A DNA stretch of 64,000 nucleotides from SXOA01 sp046153945 (GTDB lineage: Bacteria; Planctomycetota; Planctomycetia; Pirellulales; Pirellulaceae), in assembly GCA_046153945.1 (NCBI GenBank), contig JBJXFF010000124.1:1-64000 (forward strand). Direction: 5' to 3'. Position 1 is the first letter of the stretch; each line of letters opens with the position of its first letter. This document shows positions 52,167 through 60,207 of the stretch, piece by piece. The notes below the pieces were generated by a model, which saw only the letters and a program-made list of their open reading frames with translations, was not told the DNA's origin and did not search any database. A program made the translations under genes and the position numbers.

Positions 52167-53189
52167 CTACTCCATCGCCTGCATGGCGGCTAGGACCTCA
52201 TGTTCCACGAGTTCCAAGTCCTCGGAGGGGAGCCACAAGGTTGGAGGACAATCCGCGCGGCGACAGAATTGGCGCAACTTGCCGTAATAGTCCGTGTGTG
52301 CTCCAGTATGCTCCGGCTTCACGTCAAAAATGAATTCCGTTGCCAAAGACGATGGACGAGTATCGTTTGCCAGAATCCACCAATGAACCGGATCTTCGAG
52401 TATGACTACCAGCCGCGGTTCGATCATTTCACGTCGCGCGATTTCCCAGAGATTCATTGCAATTGTCGCTTCGGCTCGAGTCCCAGCCAAACATTCAAAT
52501 TGAACATAGAACTGGTCGAACCAAAAGTCACTGATTCGCCACTTCTTATCTTCGCCCCAACACGCGGCTGCGACTCTTTGAGTCAGGAGTTCCAAATGAT
52601 TGCGAGGGGGAGAATCGGCCTCAGCCGACTCTCCCAGGATTTGGCACTGGGTCTCAAGTTCAATCATGAGCAATACATCTCGCAAATCTAAATTGCTCGA
52701 CTTTGAAATTGCCAGATACTCTGCGGAGTCATCTAGATTCTGGTGAAGCCTCTCCACTCTCCAACCATTCACCGGCCACACCATCTCCCCCGCAATCTCC
52801 GCCGCCGGCTCTAGAACAAAGCGGCGGTAGCACATCCGCGGATGGGGAAGCTCGAGCGCCTGTGTCTTCATCTCGACGCGGTCATAGAGCAAAAGATCCA
52901 AATCAATCACCCGCGGTCCCCACCGCTCAACCCGGACGCGGCCAATGTGGTCCTCAATTGCCAAAATTTTTTCCAGCAGTTCTTCCGGCGGAAGCGAAGT
53001 CTCCAACCGAGCGGCAGCATTCAGAAACTCCCCTTGCCCTTCCGGCCCTCCCGCTGGTTTGCTCTGGCGATAGCGGCTGACCGCTTCGACGCGAATCTGC
53101 GGCTCGGCTCTCAGTAACTCGACCGCCCTTTCCAGCGCAGCAGCTCGGTCGCCAAGGTTTGATCCAAGCCCGAGGAGTGCGGTAGCCAT
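52167..53189 (-). CDS. folK: HPPK (FolK) with C-terminal kinase-like domain
   Basis: A 340-residue protein. Residues 1-150 are 6-hydroxymethyl-7,8-dihydropterin pyrophosphokinase of folate synthesis: LLGLGSNLGDR, EFLNAAARLET, GRVRVERWGPRVIDLDLLLY and LPHPRMCYRRFVLEP. Residues about 160-340 are extra. DLRDVLLMIELETQ, WRISDFWFDQFYVQFECL and LVVILEDPVHWWILAN resemble the core of deoxynucleoside kinases but without a glycine-rich P-loop, so a non-catalytic copy is likely; this is inference. ATG 53189 is used because ALLGLGSNLG follows at once. First gene of the folK-panC-lgt run. Confidence 0.9.
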   Translation of the reverse strand: MATALLGLGSNLGDRAAALERAVELLRAEPQIRVEAVSRYRQSKPAGGPEGQGEFLNAAARLETSLPPEELLEKILAIEDHIGRVRVERWGPRVIDLDLLLYDRVEMKTQALELPHPRMCYRRFVLEPAAEIAGEMVWPVNGWRVERLHQNLDDSAEYLAISKSSNLDLRDVLLMIELETQCQILGESAEADSPPRNHLELLTQRVAAACWGEDKKWRISDFWFDQFYVQFECLAGTRAEATIAMNLWEIARREMIEPRLVVILEDPVHWWILANDTRPSSLATEFIFDVKPEHTGAHTDYYGKLRQFCRRADCPPTLWLPSEDLELVEHEVLAAMQAME

Positions 53190-54127
53190 GACCGCATTAT
53201 AGAGAATATCGCGGCCCTCTTCGCTTAGCCCCCGCGACCACGCGGGGAATCCGACGCATAGTCGCCGCGGCTGAACAAAAAATGGGGCCGGAAGAGTGTC
53301 CATTCTCCCGGTCCCCAATCAATCCCACCGCGCGAGTCCTGCGCGGGTTTCCAAAAAGGCGGGGGGGTCTCCGTTCCTCGACATGCGCCCGTTCGACGTT
53401 GGTCGCCGACTGTCGTTCCACGTTCAGTCGCCGCCCCCAGTTGCTCTTGGCCTTTCCTTGTTTCTTATAGTTGCTGTGCGTCACCTACCTGTTCACAAAC
53501 ACTTCCAGCCACACGATGTTCTGATTTCTTTTCCCAAACAAAGCTTAGGCCAAAGCATCACTCAGCGCGCACATTCAGCGCCCTGTGTTTCGATAGTCTC
53601 TCTCCACTGCGAAGGCAGAAGCTCCGCTGAGTTAGCGCCGGCTGCTCCCTGGCCGACGCGCCAATGTGTTCTGAACCGAACGGAAAAATGTCTCGAGTCG
53701 ATTGCCTGGGGTTTCCTTGCTCACTCCTCCTTATGACGCACGAGCGAAAAAAGGTACGAGTGCTTTTGCAAATCGTTTCACCAACCGCAATCACAACATT
53801 CAGCGAACAAGGCGTCATTGTGCTAAGGTCTGGTGAATTGTCAAGCAAGGTAACAAAAAGTTTTTTTCGCCGTGATAGCACTCGGGAAGCCCGCTGAAAA
53901 AATCACACTTCTGCGTATTGACAAATTCGTCGCATTCTCTCCAGTCTCGGCGACTGATGGTCCTGTTCGCAGAATAACGGTTCCTGTTTCTTCCAAGTTA
54001 AGTGTAACTTCGCAACATAAAAGTGCACGACACCGCGCAACTACTCCAAGAGAACTGTAATTCACAACATCGACGGCAAGTTGTCCGCGTTCCCTGTGAT
54101 TCGCCTTCGGCTTAGTCGTCGGTTAGA
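53190..54127. other. Long gene-free intergenic region
   Basis: Divergent gap of 938 bases holding promoters for folK and the PSCyt gene. The part near folK has a hairpin repeat (53223-53247), a TGGGGCCGG...CCGGTCCCCA hairpin (about 53282-53320) beside a run of A, and degenerate words of the AACGTCGAAC type (53390-53430). From about 53480 the base composition is more AT-rich than the rest of the window, with no gene or RNA that I can identify. Confidence 0.5.
53223..53247. repeat. Hairpin repeat GCTTAGCC-CCCGCG-ACCA-CGCGGGG
   Basis: A 7-bp perfect stem CCCCGCG/CGCGGGG preceded by GCTTAGCC, the same opening as the arms of the repeat at 43035-43114. Confidence 0.7.
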
Positions 54128-57001
54128 ATGAAAGTCGCGAGACGAACGGTGTCTCGACCCGCCAAACCCCTCTTCGCTCCGCCCAAAGTCTCAAACGTGA
54201 AAATCCTCATTCACTCCACCGTGGCTTTGCTCGTCGCCGGTACCGTCTGCGGACGCGCTTCCGGCGACGAAGGAGGCGACTTCTTTGAGCAGCAGATTCG
54301 CCCCATTCTGGCCGGAAAATGCGTGGAATGCCACGGCGCGGAGGAGCCGGAGAGCAGCCTCCGCCTGACCTCGCGGGAAGAATTGCTCAAAGGGGGAAAG
54401 TCCGGTCCCGCTGCCGTGGAGAAAAAGGGAGCAGAGAGCCTGCTAATTCAAGCAGTAATGCGGAAGGGAAAGCTGATGATGCCGCCGGAAAGCAAGTTGC
54501 GCGACGACGAGGTGGCTGCACTGAAGAAATGGGTCGATATCGGGCTACCCTGGCCCAATAGTCCAGGCCAGTCTGCGAAGCCGAAAGGAGAGATGATCGT
54601 CACTCCAGCAGATCGCGAGCATTGGTCGTTCCGCCCAGTGACTTCACCGATCCCGCCGATTGTGCGCGACGGCGCCTGGCCGCGCCAGCCACTCGATGCC
54701 TTCGTTCTGTCGAAGCTCGAGGCTCAATCGCTGGCCCCCGCGCCCCCTGCCGATAGGCGGACGCTTCTGCGCCGGTTGTTCTATGACCTCATTGGCCTGC
54801 CGCCAAGTTGGGAAGAGACGCAGGCGTTCGCCGCCGATGTTTCTCCCGATTCTCTTGAGCGGCAGACAGATCGGCTGCTGGCTTCACCCCGCTATGGGGA
54901 GCGCTGGGGTCGCCACTGGCTGGATGTGGCTCGCTTCGCCGATACGAAGGACGGGGTACTCATGTATGGCGACGACCGGGTGCGTCCTTATGCCTACACC
55001 TATCGCGACTACGTCGTGCGGGCGCTCAACGCGGATACTCCCTTCGATCAGTTCGTTCAGGAGCAACTTGCCGCAGACCTGATTGAACCAAAGGTAGAGT
55101 CGTGGCGGCTGTCGGCGCTCGGCATTCTAACGCTGGGGCGGCAGTACGATAACAACATCCATGACGTCATCGACGATCAGATCGATACCGTCACGCGCGG
55201 CTTTCTGGGAGTCACCGTGGCGTGTGCCCGCTGCCACGATCATAAATACGATCCGATTCCGACGGCCGACTATTATTCTCTGTATGGTGTTTTCGCCAGC
55301 AGCGAAATGCCGCAGGAATTGCCCCTGGTGGCGGATCCGAAGGAGATTGCTGGCGGCGAAGAATTTGAAAAACAGGTCGGCCCGAAGCGAGAAGAGTTGC
55401 GGAAGTTCTTGGACGAGCAGTACACCCTGCTGGCTGAGACTGCCCGCGCCCGGATTGGAGATTACCTGGTGCACGTCGCCACCAAGGAGCCCGATCCACT
55501 GGAGACAGCCATCTTCTTCTTGTCCCTCAATCCCGAAGACCTGCGACCGCCGATGATTGCCCGCTGGCGGAAGTATTTGGATCAGCGGGCTCAGCCGGAT
55601 GATCCGGTGCTCGGTCCGTGGCGGGAATTCATGAGCCTTGCCGCATCTTCCGATGTGTTTGCCAGAGAAGCCGCTGCCATGCTTGAGAAATGGAAGCAGC
55701 GGCCAGAAGGAATGAACAAGGGAGAGTTGAATCCCCTGGTCAAGGAAGCCCTGCTCAAGGGTCCGCTGACCAGCAAAGCGGATGTTGCCCGCGCCTACGG
55801 CAGCGTCCTCAAACGGGTCTATGACGAATCGAAGGGGGCGGCGACCGCTTCTCCGCCCCCCGATGCCGCCGCGCGGACGCAGCTTCTGCAAATGGTGACC
55901 AGCCAGGAGAGCCCCGCCTATTTCCCTCGCAACCATTCCTGGAAGTACATGTCACGCCAGCCGAAGGATGCTTTCGGCGGCAAGACGCAAGAGATTGACA
56001 AGCTGGCAGTGCAATCGAAGAGTGCGCCGCCGCGGGCGATGGTCGTTTATGACGCACCACACTCCGTCGATCCTTCCATTTTCATCCGCGGCAACCCGTC
56101 GCAACGGGGAAAGAATGTGCCACGGCAGTTCCTGGCGGTACTCTCCCCCGCAGAGCGAAAGCCGTTCACCGGCATCAGCGGCCGGCTGGATTTGGCGAAG
56201 GCGATTTCCTCGCCCGAAAATCCCCTCACCAGCCGCGTGATTGCGAACCGGGTCTGGATGCATCACTTCGGCGAGCCGCTCGTTTCGTCACCGAGCGACT
56301 TTGGCCGGCGAAGCACGCCGCCGCTGCAGGCGGAACTGCTCGACTATCTGGCATTCCGTCTGTCGCACGAAGGTTGGTCGCTGAAGAAGGCCCATCGCTG
56401 GATCGTCTCTTCCGCCATTTGGCAGCAGTCTTCTCTCTCGACGTCTGAATTGGCGGCTGCCGCGAAAATGAAAGACCCTGACAATCGCCTGCTTTGGAAA
56501 ATGCCCCGGCGGCGGCTTGAGTTTGAGGCGATGCGCGATACGCTGCTCTCCGTCTCCGGCCGGATAACGCACCGCACTGGAGGGCGGCCGGTGGATGTGA
56601 CGGACCCGCAAGGAAACCTTCGCACAATTTACGGCCTGGTGGATCGCCAGAGCCTGCCCGGCGTGTTTCGGGCGTTTGATTTTGCTTCGCCGGATCAATC
56701 GGTCGAACGCCGCTCCCGGACCATGGTTCCGCAGCAGGCGTTATTCTCGATGAACTCGCCGTTCGTCGTGCAGCAGGCGAAGTCCGTCGCCGGCAGGCCA
56801 GAGATCGTCGCGCTCACCGATCCCGCCGCACGAATCAAGGCCATGTATCAGATCGTCCTGGGCCGAGAACCGACTCCAGCACAGTTAGCAACCGCACTCG
56901 CTTTTGTTTCCGCTCCCGTGGATGCGGAATCAAAGCTCAATCTCTGGGAAGAATTCGCCCAAGTGCTCCTTTCCGCGAACGAGCTGATGTATTTGGACTA
57001 G
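54128..57001 (+). CDS. PSCyt1-DUF1549-DUF1553 protein (second pair)
   Basis: A 957-residue secreted protein homologous over its length to the one at 21323-24148. PSCyt1 carries CVECH at residues 65-69. Then come a DUF1549 domain (LDAFVLSKLEAQSL, RYGERWGRHWLDVARFADT, ACARCHDHKYDPIP with the second CxxCH) and a DUF1553 domain (NPLTSRVIANRVWMHHFGEP, SVERRSRTMVPQQALFSMN). The start at 54128 has an untypical basic stretch before the hydrophobic signal; GTG 54197 is an alternative closer to it. The gene is followed after 10 bases by its DUF1501 partner, the canonical arrangement. Function unknown. Confidence 0.94.
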   Translation: MKVARRTVSRPAKPLFAPPKVSNVKILIHSTVALLVAGTVCGRASGDEGGDFFEQQIRPILAGKCVECHGAEEPESSLRLTSREELLKGGKSGPAAVEKKGAESLLIQAVMRKGKLMMPPESKLRDDEVAALKKWVDIGLPWPNSPGQSAKPKGEMIVTPADREHWSFRPVTSPIPPIVRDGAWPRQPLDAFVLSKLEAQSLAPAPPADRRTLLRRLFYDLIGLPPSWEETQAFAADVSPDSLERQTDRLLASPRYGERWGRHWLDVARFADTKDGVLMYGDDRVRPYAYTYRDYVVRALNADTPFDQFVQEQLAADLIEPKVESWRLSALGILTLGRQYDNNIHDVIDDQIDTVTRGFLGVTVACARCHDHKYDPIPTADYYSLYGVFASSEMPQELPLVADPKEIAGGEEFEKQVGPKREELRKFLDEQYTLLAETARARIGDYLVHVATKEPDPLETAIFFLSLNPEDLRPPMIARWRKYLDQRAQPDDPVLGPWREFMSLAASSDVFAREAAAMLEKWKQRPEGMNKGELNPLVKEALLKGPLTSKADVARAYGSVLKRVYDESKGAATASPPPDAAARTQLLQMVTSQESPAYFPRNHSWKYMSRQPKDAFGGKTQEIDKLAVQSKSAPPRAMVVYDAPHSVDPSIFIRGNPSQRGKNVPRQFLAVLSPAERKPFTGISGRLDLAKAISSPENPLTSRVIANRVWMHHFGEPLVSSPSDFGRRSTPPLQAELLDYLAFRLSHEGWSLKKAHRWIVSSAIWQQSSLSTSELAAAAKMKDPDNRLLWKMPRRRLEFEAMRDTLLSVSGRITHRTGGRPVDVTDPQGNLRTIYGLVDRQSLPGVFRAFDFASPDQSVERRSRTMVPQQALFSMNSPFVVQQAKSVAGRPEIVALTDPAARIKAMYQIVLGREPTPAQLATALAFVSAPVDAESKLNLWEEFAQVLLSANELMYLD

Positions 57002-57011
57002 GAATCTCTAT

Positions 57012-58412
57012 ATGCAGAACTTATCGCGTCGTCAGATGCTCTCGCAGATGGGTGCCGGCCTCGGAATGGCCGGCCTCGCCAGTTTGTTGTGCGATCGCTC
57101 GGCCAACGCTGCTCCGGCCAGCATGTCGCCGCTCGCCGCCCGGCTGCCGCACTTTGCTCCTAAGGTAAAGCATGTCATCCATATCTATTTGAACGGCGGA
57201 CCGTCGCAGGTCGATACGTTCGACCCCAAGCCGATCCTCGCCAAATACGACGGCCAGCCGTTGCCGGCGGGTAACTTGACGACGGAACGACACACCGGTG
57301 CCGCGATGGGCTCGCCATTCAAGTTCGCCAAGTACGGCCAAAGCGGCCTGGAGATCAGCGAGATTTTTGGAAAGACCGCCGCTCACGCCGACAGCATCTG
57401 CCTCATCCGTTCGATGCACGCCAATACGCCCAACCACGAGCAGTCCATGCGACTGATGAACTGCGGCGACGAGCGGCTGTCGCGGCCGAGCCTGGGGGCG
57501 TGGCTCACTTATGGCCTGGGAAGCGAGAACGAAAACCTCCCCGGCTTCATCGCCATGTGCCCCGGACTGCCGGTGGCGGACGTCTCCAACTGGCGTTCGT
57601 CGTTCTTGCCAGGCGTTTATCAAGGGACCCATCTCGACACTCGCAAAACCAAAATCGACGAGCTGATCGAGAACATCCGAAGCACCGAAGTCAGCAAGCG
57701 CGACCAGCGGCGGCAATTGGATCTGCTTTCCACGCTCAACCGGCAACATCAGGACGAACGAGCCGATGAGCCGGAGCTGGAGGCCCGCATCCAAGCATTC
57801 GAGCTCGCTTATCGCATGCAGGCCGAAGCGACCGACGCCTTCGACGTCACGCGCGAGCCCGCCTACATCCAAGCCGCCTACGGCGACACCGTCCACGGCC
57901 GACAACTGCTCATGGCCCGGCGGCTCGTCGAGCGCGGAGTCCGCATTGTGCAGTGCTACCACGGCGACGTCCAGCCTTGGGACAGTCATAACGACCTCGC
58001 CAAGTCTCACCGCGATCTGGGGACGCAAATCGACGGCCCCCTCGCCGCCCTGCTCACGGACCTGAAGCAGCGCGGCCTGTTTGAAGAAACCCTCGTCATC
58101 TGCGGCGGCGAATTCGGTCGCACACCCGCGGTGGAACTGGTCAACGGCAAGCCCGGCGGCGGGCGGGACCACAATCACTGGGGCTTCACCGTCTGGCTCG
58201 CCGGCGGTGGCGTGAAAGGAGGCCTCGCCTACGGCTCCACCGACGAATTCGGCTACCGGGCCGCGGAAAATCCGGTGCATGTCCACGACCTGCACGCGAC
58301 AATCCTCCACCTCCTTGGCTTCGACCACACTAGGCTCACCTACCGCCACGCTGGCCGGGACTTCCGCCTGACCGATGTGCATGGACATGTGGTGCGGGAT
58401 ATTTTGGCATAG
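57012..58412 (+). CDS. DUF1501 protein paired with PSCyt gene (second pair)
   Basis: A 466-residue DUF1501 protein. A twin-arginine-like start (LSRRQMLSQMGAGLGMAGLA) directs export. Motifs: HIYLNGGPSQVDTFDPKPIL, LMNCGDERLSRPSLGAWLTY, and ICGGEFGRTPAVEL with GRDHNHWGF near the end. It is close to the 19215-20693 protein but slightly shorter. The 10-base gap to the upstream gene indicates a shared transcript. A tandem hairpin like that after 13708 follows the stop. Confidence 0.95.
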   Translation: MQNLSRRQMLSQMGAGLGMAGLASLLCDRSANAAPASMSPLAARLPHFAPKVKHVIHIYLNGGPSQVDTFDPKPILAKYDGQPLPAGNLTTERHTGAAMGSPFKFAKYGQSGLEISEIFGKTAAHADSICLIRSMHANTPNHEQSMRLMNCGDERLSRPSLGAWLTYGLGSENENLPGFIAMCPGLPVADVSNWRSSFLPGVYQGTHLDTRKTKIDELIENIRSTEVSKRDQRRQLDLLSTLNRQHQDERADEPELEARIQAFELAYRMQAEATDAFDVTREPAYIQAAYGDTVHGRQLLMARRLVERGVRIVQCYHGDVQPWDSHNDLAKSHRDLGTQIDGPLAALLTDLKQRGLFEETLVICGGEFGRTPAVELVNGKPGGGRDHNHWGFTVWLAGGGVKGGLAYGSTDEFGYRAAENPVHVHDLHATILHLLGFDHTRLTYRHAGRDFRLTDVHGHVVRDILA

Positions 58413-58414
58413 TT

Positions 58415-58459
58415 GCCTTCACACTCCGTGTGAAGGCATCCGCTCACGGAGTGAGCGGA
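58415..58459. terminator. Tandem perfect hairpins between convergent genes
   Basis: GCCTTCACAC-TCC-GTGTGAAGGC (58415-58437) and TCCGCTCAC-GGA-GTGAGCGGA (58439-58459). Stop codons of the two convergent genes are within 3 bases of either end, so this whole gap is the element. Likely bidirectional terminator and a repeat-family member. Confidence 0.75.
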
Positions 58460-59281
58460 CTACAATCGCAATCCCGTTTGCCGCATCAACTTATCCGTCG
58501 CCTGATACGCTTCCGCGACCCACTCCGCAATCTTGTCCGGCTGCGGGGAATACTCCAGTTCGATGGAGATGGCTCCTTCGATGCCGAGGGCCTTGATCTC
58601 GCGGAGGTACGGCTCAAAGGAAACCACGCCGCGGCCCGGCGGCAGGTCGCCGTGCTTTTTGCCGTCGCAGTCGGAGATGTGAACGTGAATGGCTTTCCCT
58701 TTCAAGCGGCGCAGCTCTTCCGCGGGAACCTTCGCCAGGCAGAGGTGCGAGATGTCGATATTCGCCTGAACGGCGGGATGATGGCAGTCGTCCAGAAACC
58801 GGACCATCGTTTCCACGCTGTTGACCAGTGATAGATGAAAAGGCTCCAACTCCAGGGCAATCTGCACGCCGAGATCGGCGGCATAATCGCCGAGCAGCCG
58901 GCAGCTCTCCACGCCCATTTTCCACTGCTCCGCGGGCGGAATCACTTCCTGGTTCCAGATGTACTCCCCCAGTACTAGCAGCACGTTCTTGGCCTGATAC
59001 TCATACGCCAGGTCCAGATACTTCTTCACCCGGTCGATGTGAAACCGCTGCACGCTTGGATTGAAGTCAATCAGCCCCACCGCCACGCAGGCTATCGAAA
59101 CAATTGGCAAATCGAGCCGGTCACACTCATCCTTTATCAGCCGTCGTTCGCGGATGCCGATATCCAGCGGGTCCACGAAAATATCGATGGAATCAAAGCC
59201 AATCTCCTTCGTTTTGCGGAGGCCGTAAACCGTCGGCTGATTGGCTTGAACCCAGGCGGAGTTGATGAGGCCGAGCTGCAT
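58460..59281 (-). CDS. Sugar phosphate isomerase/epimerase-like TIM-barrel protein
   Basis: A 273-residue protein of the xylose isomerase-like TIM-barrel family. Metal ligands expected in such barrels are visible at strand ends: ELEPFHLS (Glu), ANIDISHL (Asp, His), HISDCDGKKHGDLPPGRGV (Asp, His) and ISIELEYSP (Glu). It probably interconverts a keto sugar or sugar phosphate in the cytoplasm; the substrate is not evident. No sugar-processing partner is next to it. It ends at the tandem hairpin and is divergent from the sigma factor gene. Confidence 0.88.
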   Translation of the reverse strand: MQLGLINSAWVQANQPTVYGLRKTKEIGFDSIDIFVDPLDIGIRERRLIKDECDRLDLPIVSIACVAVGLIDFNPSVQRFHIDRVKKYLDLAYEYQAKNVLLVLGEYIWNQEVIPPAEQWKMGVESCRLLGDYAADLGVQIALELEPFHLSLVNSVETMVRFLDDCHHPAVQANIDISHLCLAKVPAEELRRLKGKAIHVHISDCDGKKHGDLPPGRGVVSFEPYLREIKALGIEGAISIELEYSPQPDKIAEWVAEAYQATDKLMRQTGLRL

Positions 59282-59380
59282 GAGGGGGAGAGGGGCTGGG
59301 GACTCGGGGCTAGGGACTGGGGCAGAGAGGATTATGCTGCGGGAAGTGCAGCCAAAGCAAGAAGGAGTATATTGAGCCCT

Positions 59381-60115
59381 ATGACTTCCGCCTCCGCTGG
59401 CAATGCCAACTTCAACACCACACGGTGGAGCCTTGTTGTGGCCGCGGCCAGGAGCCCTTCGCCGCAGGCACGGGCCGCGCTGGAGGAACTTTGCGGCAGC
59501 TATTGGTATGCGGTCTATGCCTTCGTTCGCCGGCGGGGAACCCAGGTGGAGGATGCCCGCGACCTGACGCAGGAATTCTTCGCCCGGCTATTGGAAAAGG
59601 ATTACCTGGAAGCCGTAGACCGGGAGCGAGGCAGGTTCCGCACCTTTCTGCTGACGGCCGTGTCCCATTTTCTCAGCAACGAGCGGGAGCGGGCCTGTGC
59701 TCAAAAGCGGGGAGGAGGGCAAACCGTCCTGTCGCTTGATTTCGAGCGCGGCGAGGAGCGTTACCAGCATGAGCCAGCGGACCACTGGACGGCTGAGAAA
59801 ATCTTCGACCGCCGCTGGGCTCTGACGCTGCTTGACCAGGCCGTAGCAGCGCTGAAGCAGGAATATGCCCAGGCCGACAAGAGCCCGCTCTTTGAGGAAT
59901 TGAAGGTATATCTCACCGGCGATTCCGGTGCTCCCATTTATGAAGTGGCCGCCGCCAAGCTGGAAATGTCCCCCGGCGCGGTCAAAGTCACCGTCCACCG
60001 CCTGCGGCAGAAGTACCGGGAAACACTGCGGCAACTCATCGCGCAAACCGTGGCCGCGGAAGAAGATATCGACAGCGAACTGCAGGTTTTGCTTACTGCC
60101 CTCCGGGGAGATTAA
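59381..60115 (+). CDS. ECF-type sigma factor
   Basis: A 244-residue sigma factor of the kind common in planctomycetes. The N-terminal region has WSLVVAAARSPSPQARAALE and region 2 (EDARDLTQEFFARLL, DRERGRFRTFL). Region 4 has the helix-turn-helix YEVAAAKLEMSPGAVKVTVHRLRQKY. It directs RNA polymerase to a regulon not visible here. The start is ATG 59381; an in-frame TTG at 59372 lies closer to AAGGAG (59362-59367) and may be the real one. It precedes two Ser/Thr kinases, an arrangement in which the kinase is thought to control the sigma factor. Confidence 0.92.
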   Translation: MTSASAGNANFNTTRWSLVVAAARSPSPQARAALEELCGSYWYAVYAFVRRRGTQVEDARDLTQEFFARLLEKDYLEAVDRERGRFRTFLLTAVSHFLSNERERACAQKRGGGQTVLSLDFERGEERYQHEPADHWTAEKIFDRRWALTLLDQAVAALKQEYAQADKSPLFEELKVYLTGDSGAPIYEVAAAKLEMSPGAVKVTVHRLRQKYRETLRQLIAQTVAAEEDIDSELQVLLTALRGD

Positions 60116-60207
60116 GATTCTCTGTAACCGGCAGTCTGTTTTCCGTAAGAGTAGAGTGCCTCGAAAACAGCGCTCGCATCCAGCCGCTAGAAGAATAGCG
60201 TAAACCC

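Noticed and set aside
53296..53736. 146-codon frame in the 53190-54127 gap
   Set aside because: Its first half is made of repeat words and it shows no family or signal features.
57021..58388. 455-codon open frame on the minus strand
   Set aside because: Antisense to a DUF1501 gene with full family motifs.
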